Assembly (NCBI GenBank): GCA_021817355.1
Contig: JAKAVI010000271.1
Span: forward strand, 1-6,912
From: Pseudomonadota bacterium
Lineage (GTDB): Bacteria > Pseudomonadota > Alphaproteobacteria > Micropepsales > Micropepsaceae
DNA length: 6,912 bases
Reading direction: 5' to 3'
This document shows positions 1-6,268 of this stretch, piece after piece (position 1 is the first letter of the stretch; every line of letters starts with the position of its first letter). The notes below the pieces were generated by a model. That model saw only the letters and a program-made list of their open reading frames with translations, did not search any database and was not told the DNA's origin. Both the position numbers and the translations under genes were made by a program.

Positions 1-129
1 GAGCATTCCAGAGCGGGGGGCGGGGGGCAGGGTGTCCGTCATGGCGAGGGGGCCGGCTCTGCGTCACGGGCGCGGTGGGGCCCGCGCGACCAGCAGGCAG
101 TCGGCGACAAGAGGCGGCCTTCGTCCATC
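1..129. other. GC-rich edge region downstream of folB, no identifiable gene
   Basis: This segment follows the folB stop on the minus strand and is extremely GC-rich, with long G runs at 15-30 on the plus strand. I could not recognise folK or another pterin gene in any minus-strand frame. Two short minus-strand reading frames exist. One of 29 codons starts at 128, one base after the folB stop, and ends at 39. Another starts at 42, overlaps that stop as ATGA, and runs 14 codons (MTDTLPPAPRSGML) off the window edge. The second could be the start of a real downstream gene, but it has no clear Shine-Dalgarno and too few residues to identify. No convincing terminator is visible after folB, so transcription may continue leftwards. 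Confidence 0.4.
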
Positions 130-534
130 CTAACTGCGCCTGCGTTCGATCTCGACACCGGCGCTTTCGGCGTCTTCGAGGGCACTCAGTTTTTCCACCC
201 GTACCCGTGCGCGTCTGACCCGCGGATCGCTAAAGCAGGCCTCGGCAATGCGATGGGCCAAGGTCTCGGCGAGTTTGACGTGGCCTGCTGCGACGATGCC
301 ACGGATGCGCCCGGTGATGTCGTCGTAATCGACGACCTGGTCAAGGCGGTCATCGAGCGGTGGCGTATCGTCGACGGCAAGATCGACATTGATGCGCACC
401 TTCTGGTGGCGGCCATGTTCATGACCATAGACGCCGATCTGGGCGTCGAGGCAGAGATTGCGGATGAAGACATGGCTGATCGCCTGATCGCTGTCGGCGA
501 TGGGCAGGGGCGGCAGGCGCAGGTTCTGGCTCAT
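130..534 (-). CDS. folB: Dihydroneopterin aldolase (FolB family)
   Basis: The 134-residue product is a cytoplasmic enzyme of the FolB/FolX T-fold family. FolB splits 7,8-dihydroneopterin into 6-hydroxymethyl-7,8-dihydropterin and glycolaldehyde in folate synthesis; relatives epimerise pterins. Visible family marks are IGVYGHE at 33-39, with Glu39 in the place of the conserved substrate-site glutamate, then Q44 followed by a beta-strand; LAETLAHRIAEA at 88-99; and the C-terminal VRVEKLSALEDA with Lys115 as the expected catalytic lysine, ending in GVEIER. The length is close to the usual 115-135 residues, with about 20 poorly conserved residues in front of the domain. I chose the ATG at 534 because it lies 2 nt after the stop of the upstream reductase and has a strong purine-rich Shine-Dalgarno; a longer frame reaching back to 900 only shadows the reductase. 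Lys-Leu follows the E. coli FolX pattern rather than the Lys-Pro of E. coli FolB, so an epimerase role is not excluded. Confidence 0.9.
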   Translation of the reverse strand: MSQNLRLPPLPIADSDQAISHVFIRNLCLDAQIGVYGHEHGRHQKVRINVDLAVDDTPPLDDRLDQVVDYDDITGRIRGIVAAGHVKLAETLAHRIAEACFSDPRVRRARVRVEKLSALEDAESAGVEIERRRS

Positions 535-536
535 CG

Positions 537-1298
537 CTATTCCCTCCCCGCTACATCGGCCGTCTGCCACACCAGGTGCTGGCCACCATCGACCGCAATC
601 AACTGGCCGGTTACCGCAGGGGCGGCCAGAAGATAGCGCACGGCCGCACAGACGTCGTTGGGCTCGGCGCCGGCTCCCAGCAAGGTTGCGGCCCGCTGGC
701 GCAGGAAATCGGCCTCGCTCTGTCGTTGATTGCGCAAGGTCGGACCGGGGCCCACCGCATTGACGCGGATCCTGGGTGCTAAGGCCTGGGCCAGGGTCAC
801 GGTCAGCCAGTCGAGGCCGGCCTTGCTGAGGCTGTAGGTCAGAAACTGCGGCGTTGGCTTGAGGACGCGCTGATCGATGAGGTTGATGATCGCTCCGCAA
901 TAGTCTTGCGGTAGCGCCCTGGCGAAGTCTTGTGCAAGGACAAACGGGGCGCGCAGGTTGACCGCCAGGTGCTGGTCCCAGCTGTGGCGGGTGGCGCTGT
1001 TCCAGTCATCTTCCTCGAACAGCGACGCTGAATTGATGAGCGCACCGATGGGGCCAAGCGCCGCGCTGGCGCGACTGATGAGTTTGCAGACTTGTTCCTC
1101 GCAGGAAAGATCGGCCCTGAGCAGTGCGACCGCGCGGCCCTGCGCTGCGATCTGGGTGGCGAGATCGCGAGCCTCCGCTTCGGAGGAATTGTAGTGGACG
1201 GCCACATCATAGCCTGAAGCCGCCAGATCAAGGGCGATTGCCCGACCCAGGCGCTTGGCGCCTCCGGTCACGAGCACAGTTTGAGGTCCGTTCTGCAT
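537..1298 (-). CDS. Pteridine reductase-type SDR oxidoreductase (FolM/PruA-like)
   Basis: The 253-residue short-chain dehydrogenase/reductase is predicted to be a cytoplasmic, NADPH-dependent pterin reductase. The N-terminal cofactor loop is TGGAKRLG (11-18), which fits the TGX3RXG form of pteridine reductases (PTR1, FolM, PruA) rather than the common SDR TGX3GXG. HYNSS at 35-39 is also typical of this NADPH-binding group. In the active site, the usual SDR serine is replaced by Asp142 in NLIDQR, followed by Tyr155 and Lys159 in YSLSK; this Asp-Tyr-Lys set is the one known from PTR1. The tail GQLIAVDGGQHLVW (231-244) is the standard SDR C-terminal segment. FolM-type enzymes reduce dihydromonapterin to tetrahydromonapterin and can also reduce dihydrofolate. 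The adjoining folB supports a pterin substrate. The start at 1298 has only an AGAGG abutting the ATG, which may fit a leaderless message. Without tests, the exact pterin substrate remains inferred. Confidence 0.85.
   Translation of the reverse strand: MQNGPQTVLVTGGAKRLGRAIALDLAASGYDVAVHYNSSEAEARDLATQIAAQGRAVALLRADLSCEEQVCKLISRASAALGPIGALINSASLFEEDDWNSATRHSWDQHLAVNLRAPFVLAQDFARALPQDYCGAIINLIDQRVLKPTPQFLTYSLSKAGLDWLTVTLAQALAPRIRVNAVGPGPTLRNQRQSEADFLRQRAATLLGAGAEPNDVCAAVRYLLAAPAVTGQLIAVDGGQHLVWQTADVAGRE
541..549 (-). promoter_or_regulatory. Shine-Dalgarno of folB inside the reductase 3' end
   Basis: On the minus strand GGGGAGGGA sits 6 nt before the folB ATG, within the last codons of the upstream reductase gene, whose TAG stop falls between this site and the ATG. 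The layout (stop, two bases, ATG) points to translational coupling, and it fixes the folB start at 534. Confidence 0.7.
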
Positions 1299-1304
1299 CC
1301 TCTG

Positions 1305-1334
1305 GTTCTAGCCCAAGGCTGCGGCCTCTGTCAC
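1305..1334 (-). promoter_or_regulatory. Candidate promoter for the reductase-folB unit
   Basis: On the minus strand GTGACA (1334-1329, 5 of 6 matches to TTGACA) is followed after 18 nt by TAGAAC (1310-1305, 4 of 6 matches to TATAAT). The ATG of the reductase begins 7 nt after the -10 hexamer, so transcription would start at or beside the start codon and give a leaderless or nearly leaderless message. This would explain the lack of a properly spaced Shine-Dalgarno. It is the only promoter-like pair I found in the 94-nt gap after trpS, and it is a prediction by eye. Confidence 0.35.
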
Positions 1335-1392
1335 AGGGAACGCGGGCAACTGGCGGCGAGGGGATATGACCCCGGGCGCAGAGGACGCGGGC

Positions 1393-2406
1393 CTAGGAGA
1401 GGAAGCCGACGGCCTTTCGCACCTCCTTCATGATGGGTTCGGCAATGGCCCGCGCCTTCAGGGCGCCAGCGCTCAAGATGCGGTCAAGTTCCGTGGGATC
1501 GCCCATCAGCCGGCGCATCTGCGCCGCGATGGGCGTGAGTTTTGCGACGGCCAGATCCGCGAGCTCGGACTTGAAGATCGAGAAGTTCTGGCCGGCGAAG
1601 CGGGTGATGACGGCATCGACGGGCTCATCAGCGAGGGCAGCAAAAATATTGACGAGGTTCTGCGCCTCAGGGCGGTTTTCCAGGTCCTTGGGCTCACCGG
1701 GCAGAGGCTCAGAATCGGTACGGGCCTTGCGGATCTTGTTGGCGATGGCGTCTGCGTCATCGGTGAGATTGATGCGCGACATGTCGCTCTCATCGGTTTT
1801 CGACATCTTCTTGGAGCCGTCGCGCAAGCTCATCACCCGCGTTGCAGGTCCGCTGATCACCGGCTCGGGCAGCGGAAAGAAGTCGGTCATGCCGAAATCA
1901 TTGTTGAACTTCTGGGCAATGTCGCGGGCCAGTTCGAGGTGCTGTTTCTGATCTTCACCGACCGGGACATGGGTGGCCTTGTAGACGAGGATATCGGCGG
2001 CCATGAGCACCGGATAGGTATAAAGGCCGACGCTCGCCCGCTCCTTGTGTTTGCCACTCTTTTCCTTGAACTGGGTCATGCGGTCGAGCCAGCCAAGGCG
2101 GGCGACGCAGCTAAAAATCCAGCTGAGTTCGCTGTGTTCGGGAACTCGGGCCTGGTTAAATACCGGGCTCTTGTCGGGATCGATCCCGGCGGCGATATAG
2201 GCGGCTGCAACTTCACGAGTGGCGTGACGCAGCGCCTCGGCCTTGCCGTAACCGGTGTCCTGGGTGATCGCGTGCAGATCCACGACGCAGTAAAGGCACG
2301 CCATGCGCTCCTGCAAGGCAACCCAGTTTTTCAACGCGCCCAGATAGTTGCCGAGGTGCAGGGTGTTGGTCGGCTGCATGCCGGAAAGAACGCGCTCGAA
2401 GCTCAT
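1393..2406 (-). CDS. trpS: Tryptophanyl-tRNA synthetase
   Basis: The 337-residue product is a class I aminoacyl-tRNA synthetase that activates tryptophan with ATP and charges tRNA-Trp in the cytoplasm, normally as a dimer. The N-terminus carries [19 protein letters not shown] (5-23), with HLGN (17-20) as the HIGH-type signature. DLHAIT (43-48) and [16 protein letters not shown] (148-163) belong to the conserved TrpRS catalytic core. GSKKMSKTD (197-205) is the KMSKS loop. Length and order match bacterial TrpRS, and the protein looks intact. Position 14 is Asn where TrpRS usually has Gly (QPTG). The start at 2406 puts the conserved block right at the N-terminus, and no upstream in-frame start codon is evident. 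Its Shine-Dalgarno is poor: an AGGG lies more than 10 nt away. Only 54 nt separate it from glnD upstream, so the two are probably cotranscribed. No leader peptide or T-box-like structure was noticed. Confidence 0.97.
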   Translation of the reverse strand: MSFERVLSGMQPTNTLHLGNYLGALKNWVALQERMACLYCVVDLHAITQDTGYGKAEALRHATREVAAAYIAAGIDPDKSPVFNQARVPEHSELSWIFSCVARLGWLDRMTQFKEKSGKHKERASVGLYTYPVLMAADILVYKATHVPVGEDQKQHLELARDIAQKFNNDFGMTDFFPLPEPVISGPATRVMSLRDGSKKMSKTDESDMSRINLTDDADAIANKIRKARTDSEPLPGEPKDLENRPEAQNLVNIFAALADEPVDAVITRFAGQNFSIFKSELADLAVAKLTPIAAQMRRLMGDPTELDRILSAGALKARAIAEPIMKEVRKAVGFLS

Positions 2407-2460
2407 GCTCAGGGGGCCCTGGTAATGCGGGCGCCTTATGCCCCACTCCTGCCCCTTACT

Positions 2461-5247
2461 TCAAGCAGCCGCGCCCGCGTCCTCGCCTTCCAGCGCCTTG
2501 AGGAGGCGTTCGCGCACGCTTGCGATGCGTCCGCGATGAAAGATCTTGTGACCAAATCCGTCACGGACGTAGAAGACGTCGATCGCGCGCTCGCCATAGG
2601 TCGCCACCCGTGCCGCTGAAATCGACAGGCCGGACCGAAAGAGGCTGTTGGTGACGTCGTAGAGCAAGCCCGGCCGGTCGAGACCTTCGACCTCGATCAC
2701 CGTGGCGGTCGCAGAGGCATCGTTATCGAAGTTCACCCTGGGACGCACCGCGAAGGCCGAGGTCCGGGTGGGCAATTTGCGTTTGGCAAGGGCACGCCCG
2801 AGGCGCATTTCCCCTGCCAGCGTCTTGGCAATGGTATCACGCAGGCGCATGGCGCGGGCGCCCTCGCCGAAGGGGATGCCATCTTGCTCCTGAACCGAGA
2901 AGACATCGAGGGCAAAGCCATCCGAAGTGGTGTAGGCCTTGGCATCGGCAATCGAGCCGCCGCACAGGGCAATCGCGCCTGCCAGCTGGGCGAAAAGACC
3001 CGGATGATCCGGGGTGTAGACCACGACATCGCTGATGGCGCGAAAATTATCGCTCTGCACCGAGAGGGAGAGGAGCTGGTGAGCGGTATCGGCGGCCGCC
3101 ATCAGCCGCGCATGACGTTCGAGCGTGTCGGGATCGAAGGCAAGCCAATAAGGATCATAATGGCGGGTGATGGCATGATCGCGGATCGGTGGGGCCAGAT
3201 CGGCCAGGCGCTCCGCCAGCCCGGCCTTGGCGGCAGCAATGCGCGCCGGCCGCCCGTGGGCGGCGAGGGCGCCAGACATTGCGGTCTCGGCTTCATAATA
3301 GAGGTCCCGCAGCAGCTGTCCCTTCCAGCCATTGAAAACGCCAGGGCCGACGGCGCGGATATCTGCGACCGTCAGCACCAGAAGCAGGCGCAGTCTTTCA
3401 GGGGTCTGCACGATCTGGACAAAGTCGCGTACGGTCTTGGGGTCTGAGATGTCGCGGCGCTGGGCGACATCGGCCATCACCAGATGGTGCTCCACCAGCC
3501 AGGCAACATCCTCGGTCTCCTGAGCGCTGAGCCCCCAGCGCGGACACAGCCGCCGGGCAATTGCGGCGCCCTCGTCGGAGTGATCGCCTTCAAGGCCTTT
3601 GGCGATATCGTGCAGCAGCGTTGCACAAAAGAGCGTGCTGCGCGACTTGATGCGCTTGATGAGATCAGAGGACAGGGGATGGTCAGTGTGCAGTTCGCCG
3701 CGTTCGATCGCGGCGAGGTTGCCAACCGCGCGGATCAGGTGCTCGTCCACCGTATAGTGATGATACATGTTGAACTGCATGAGGGCCACCACGCGGCCAA
3801 AATCGGGCACGAAACGGCCAAATACCCCGGACTCATTCAGGCGCCGCAAGGCGCCTTCGGGATCGCGGTGCGAGGTGAGGATCTCCACAAACAGACGGTT
3901 GGCCTCAGGATCATGGCGCTGCTTGTCGGTAATCAGATGCAGCGAGCGGGTGACCGCTCTGAGGGCATCGGAATGGACATCAACGGCCTTGGCATCGGCG
4001 AGATGGAAGATGCGGATGAGATTGACCGGATCACGCGCAAAAGCATCCGGCCTTACGTTGAGCCGGCCGTTCTCGACATAGAAATCCTCGATACCGGTGC
4101 GTGGCTTGAGAAAGCCCGGCAGCATGCGGGCAAGTTTGGGGCGGTATTTGCGGTTCTGCTCTTCGAGTGCGGCACAGAAGATGCGTGTCAGGTCGCCGAC
4201 TTCCTTGGCGACGAGAAAATAGGCACGCATGAAGGCTTCGACGGCATGCTGCGCATCGGCATCGTCAAAGCCGAGGCGTCGGGCCAGCTCGGGCTGGACA
4301 CCGAAGCTCAGGCGTTCTTCGGCGCGCCCGGCGAGATAGTGAAGCTGAACCCGCACGTCCCAAAGGAAGGCTTCGGCCGTCTGGAACAGCTCGTGTTCTT
4401 CAGGCGTGAGGACATTGTGCTGGGTCAGGTCGGCGGTGTTGGCGACATGGTAGACATATTTGCCGATCCAGAAGAGGGTCTGCAGGTCCCTGAGCCCGCC
4501 CTTGCCCTCCTTGATGTTGGGCTCCACGAGATAACGGCTTTCGCCCTGACGGGAATGACGTGCATCGCGTTCGGCGAGCTTGGCTTCGACAAAATCCTGG
4601 CCGTTGCCGATCGCCACTTCATTCCAGAAGCGGATGCGCAGTTCCTCGCCGAGTTCGGCATTGCCCCACAGAAATCGCGCCTCCAGCAGTGAGGTACGGA
4701 TGGTGATGTCCTGACGGGCAAGGCGGACGCATTCGGCGAGTGAGCGGGTAGCATGACCGACCTTGAGGCCGAGGTCCCAAAGCATATAGAGAATGAACTC
4801 GATCACGCTCTCGCCCCAGGCTGTCTGCTTGAAGGGCCGTACGAACAAAAGGTCGATATCCGAGCCGGGCGCCAGAAGGCCGCGGCCATAGCCGCCGGTG
4901 GCCACCACCGCGATGCGCTCGGCCATGGTGGGATTTTGTGCGTAGTAGAAATGCTTGGTCGCGAAATCGTAGATGACCTGAATGATGTCATCTTGCAGTC
5001 CTGACAGCAGACGGGCCGCTTCGAGGCCCTTGATCTGTCGGGATTCTGTGGCCTGACGCACTTTTTCCCGGCCGAACTGGAAGCGCTCCTTGATGAGGCC
5101 AAGGGCCTCGGCCCGCAGGAGCTGCTGGTCGCTTTGGCTGTGGGCGAGAGCTGTCAACTGATGACGGAGCGCCTCGCCGTCGATCAGGCTTGGCGTCGCC
5201 AATGGGCTAGCGGTCACGGTGATTTTCCATGCTGGTCGTAGGCGCAT
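2461..5247 (-). CDS. glnD: Bifunctional PII uridylyltransferase/uridylyl-removing enzyme
   Basis: The 928-residue cytoplasmic sensor adds UMP to PII proteins (GlnB/GlnK) when glutamine is low and removes it when glutamine is high, so it governs nitrogen assimilation. All four expected parts are present. The nucleotidyltransferase domain has GGYGRGLLAPGSDIDLL (118-134), with metal-binding Asp130 and Asp132. The GlnD-type linker contains EGKGGLRDLQ (247-256). The HD domain has LLHDIAKG (544-551), with His546-Asp547, and GDHSDEGA (554-561). Two C-terminal ACT domains lie at roughly 738-815 and 848-925, each opening with a D-x-PG turn (DHPG 747-750, DRPG 857-860). Length fits alphaproteobacterial GlnD, and no residue expected for catalysis is missing. 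The start is uncertain: the ATG at 5247 has a weak ribosome site and overlaps the candidate adh promoter, while a GTG at 5217 (residue 11), preceded by GGAAA, is a reasonable alternative. It is divergent from adh and followed by trpS. Confidence 0.97.
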   Translation of the reverse strand: MRLRPAWKITVTASPLATPSLIDGEALRHQLTALAHSQSDQQLLRAEALGLIKERFQFGREKVRQATESRQIKGLEAARLLSGLQDDIIQVIYDFATKHFYYAQNPTMAERIAVVATGGYGRGLLAPGSDIDLLFVRPFKQTAWGESVIEFILYMLWDLGLKVGHATRSLAECVRLARQDITIRTSLLEARFLWGNAELGEELRIRFWNEVAIGNGQDFVEAKLAERDARHSRQGESRYLVEPNIKEGKGGLRDLQTLFWIGKYVYHVANTADLTQHNVLTPEEHELFQTAEAFLWDVRVQLHYLAGRAEERLSFGVQPELARRLGFDDADAQHAVEAFMRAYFLVAKEVGDLTRIFCAALEEQNRKYRPKLARMLPGFLKPRTGIEDFYVENGRLNVRPDAFARDPVNLIRIFHLADAKAVDVHSDALRAVTRSLHLITDKQRHDPEANRLFVEILTSHRDPEGALRRLNESGVFGRFVPDFGRVVALMQFNMYHHYTVDEHLIRAVGNLAAIERGELHTDHPLSSDLIKRIKSRSTLFCATLLHDIAKGLEGDHSDEGAAIARRLCPRWGLSAQETEDVAWLVEHHLVMADVAQRRDISDPKTVRDFVQIVQTPERLRLLLVLTVADIRAVGPGVFNGWKGQLLRDLYYEAETAMSGALAAHGRPARIAAAKAGLAERLADLAPPIRDHAITRHYDPYWLAFDPDTLERHARLMAAADTAHQLLSLSVQSDNFRAISDVVVYTPDHPGLFAQLAGAIALCGGSIADAKAYTTSDGFALDVFSVQEQDGIPFGEGARAMRLRDTIAKTLAGEMRLGRALAKRKLPTRTSAFAVRPRVNFDNDASATATVIEVEGLDRPGLLYDVTNSLFRSGLSISAARVATYGERAIDVFYVRDGFGHKIFHRGRIASVRERLLKALEGEDAGAAA

Positions 5248-5252
5248 ACAAT
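5224..5252 (+). promoter_or_regulatory. Candidate sigma70-type promoter of the adh gene
   Basis: TTTCCA (5224-5229, 4 of 6 matches to TTGACA) and TACAAT (5247-5252, 5 of 6 matches to TATAAT) are separated by exactly 17 nt. Transcription would start near 5259, giving a leader of about 25 nt that contains the AAGGAG site before the dehydrogenase ATG. The -10 hexamer overlaps the outermost possible glnD start codon on the other strand, so the two divergent genes would have closely packed control regions. This is a prediction by eye. Confidence 0.45.
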
Positions 5253-5272
5253 GCCTACAGCGCCATCAAGGC

Positions 5273-5278
5273 AAGGAG
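5273..5278 (+). promoter_or_regulatory. Shine-Dalgarno of the adh gene
   Basis: AAGGAG lies 6 nt before the ATG at 5285. This decides the start: the frame is open back to 5219, but those 22 extra codons have no ribosome site, lie over the candidate promoter and precede the conserved N-terminal strand of the dehydrogenase. Confidence 0.8.
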
Positions 5279-5284
5279 TCCGTC

Positions 5285-6268
5285 ATGCGCGCCATGCGTT
5301 TTGAAGCTGTCGGCCGGCCGCTGCATCTGCAGGAGTGTCCGACGCCGGTCCCAGAGACCATGCAGGTCCTTGTCCAGGTGGCGGCCTGCGCCGTCTGCCG
5401 GACTGATCTTCATGTCGTTGATGGCGAGCTTTGCGAGCCCAAACGGCCTCTGACCCCAGGTCATGAGATCGTCGGCCATATCGTGGCCCTGGGCTCCGCA
5501 GTGCAGGGCTTTGTCCTTGGCCAACGTGTCGGCATTGCCTGGTTGGGCTGGAGCTGCGGGCACTGCGAGTTCTGTCGCCGCGGCGAGGAAAACCTGTGTC
5601 CGACGGCACGCTTTACCGGTTACCAGATTGATGGCGGCTTTGCCACGCATGTGCTGGCGGACGCGCGCTATGTTTTTGCCTTGCCGCCTGGCTATTCCGA
5701 TCAGGAGGCTGCACCGCTCATGTGTGCCGGACTGATCGGATACCGCAGCCTGAAGATGGCGGGTAATGGAGTACGGTTGGGGCTTTACGGTTTTGGCGCA
5801 GCTGCCCACATCGCCATCCAGCTCGCTCGAAGCCGCGGCCAGGAAGTCTATGCTTTTGTCAGGCCGGGCGACGGGCCGGCGCAGAGCTTTGCGCGTGAAA
5901 TGGGGGCGGTGTGGGCCGGAGGTTCGGATGGGCTTGCACCCGTTGCGCTTGATGCGGCCATCGTGTTCGCGCCGGTGGGGGCGTTGGTACCGATGGCGCT
6001 GCGTGCGGTACGTCCGGGCGGACGGGTCATCTGTGGCGGCATCCACATGAGTGATATTCCAAGTTTTCCCTACGCGATTTTGTGGGGTGAGCGCAGTGTT
6101 GCCTCGGTTGCCAATCTGACGCGGGCGGATGCGGAGGAATTTCTTGCGCTGGCGGGTCAGATCAAGATCCGCACCCACACCATTGCCTATCGCCTCGATG
6201 ACGCCAACACCGCGCTGGATGATTTGCGTGGCGGGCGGATCAATGGTGCTGCGGTGCTGCTCCCCTAG
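5285..6268 (+). CDS. Zinc-dependent alcohol dehydrogenase family protein
   Basis: The 327-residue product is a cytosolic medium-chain dehydrogenase/reductase that should oxidise alcohols or reduce aldehydes; the physiological substrate cannot be told from sequence. The catalytic zinc ligands are visible: Cys38 in CRTDLH, His60-Glu61 in the GHE motif, and Cys148 in APLMCAGLIGYRSL. Four cysteines for a structural zinc are present at 91, 94, 97 and 105 (CGHCEFC...C). The Rossmann part begins LGLYGFGAAAH (165-175), a GxGxxA version of the usual GxGxxG. The strand that follows ends VYAFVRPGD, with no acidic residue where NAD-specific enzymes have Asp, so NADP(H) use is possible. The pattern resembles the compact 'zinc-binding alcohol dehydrogenase' subgroup, which is shorter than the 340-375 residues of classical ADH. 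It stands alone on the plus strand, divergent from glnD, and its stop codon overlaps that of cutA. Confidence 0.92.
   Translation: MRAMRFEAVGRPLHLQECPTPVPETMQVLVQVAACAVCRTDLHVVDGELCEPKRPLTPGHEIVGHIVALGSAVQGFVLGQRVGIAWLGWSCGHCEFCRRGEENLCPTARFTGYQIDGGFATHVLADARYVFALPPGYSDQEAAPLMCAGLIGYRSLKMAGNGVRLGLYGFGAAAHIAIQLARSRGQEVYAFVRPGDGPAQSFAREMGAVWAGGSDGLAPVALDAAIVFAPVGALVPMALRAVRPGGRVICGGIHMSDIPSFPYAILWGERSVASVANLTRADAEEFLALAGQIKIRTHTIAYRLDDANTALDDLRGGRINGAAVLLP

Noticed and set aside
535..900. N-terminal extension of folB running back through the reductase gene
   Set aside because: The extension is an out-of-frame reading of the reductase, low in complexity and rich in Arg and Pro; the ATG at 534 has the proper ribosome site and domain start.
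1361..1375. GGGG-ATATGA-CCCC hairpin after trpS
   Set aside because: A 4-bp stem without a T tract is too weak to call a terminator.
2410..2421. Near-palindrome CAGGGGGCCCTG just before the trpS start
   Set aside because: It is short and GC-rich with a two-base centre; nothing shows that it acts as an operator or blocks the ribosome site.
1366..2619. 417-codon plus-strand reading frame opposite trpS and the end of glnD
   Set aside because: It runs antisense to two clearly recognised genes, has no recognisable domain or ribosome site, and is the usual by-product of high-GC codon use.
3484..4692. 402-codon plus-strand reading frame opposite glnD
   Set aside because: It lies wholly inside the well-supported glnD gene on the other strand and its translation shows no family motif.
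5219..5284. 22-codon N-terminal extension of the alcohol dehydrogenase
   Set aside because: It has no Shine-Dalgarno and lies over the candidate promoter; the ATG at 5285 has AAGGAG at ideal spacing and starts at the conserved strand.
5255..6178. 307-codon minus-strand frame opposite the alcohol dehydrogenase
   Set aside because: The plus-strand protein has all zinc ligands and cofactor motifs; the opposite frame has no recognisable domain.
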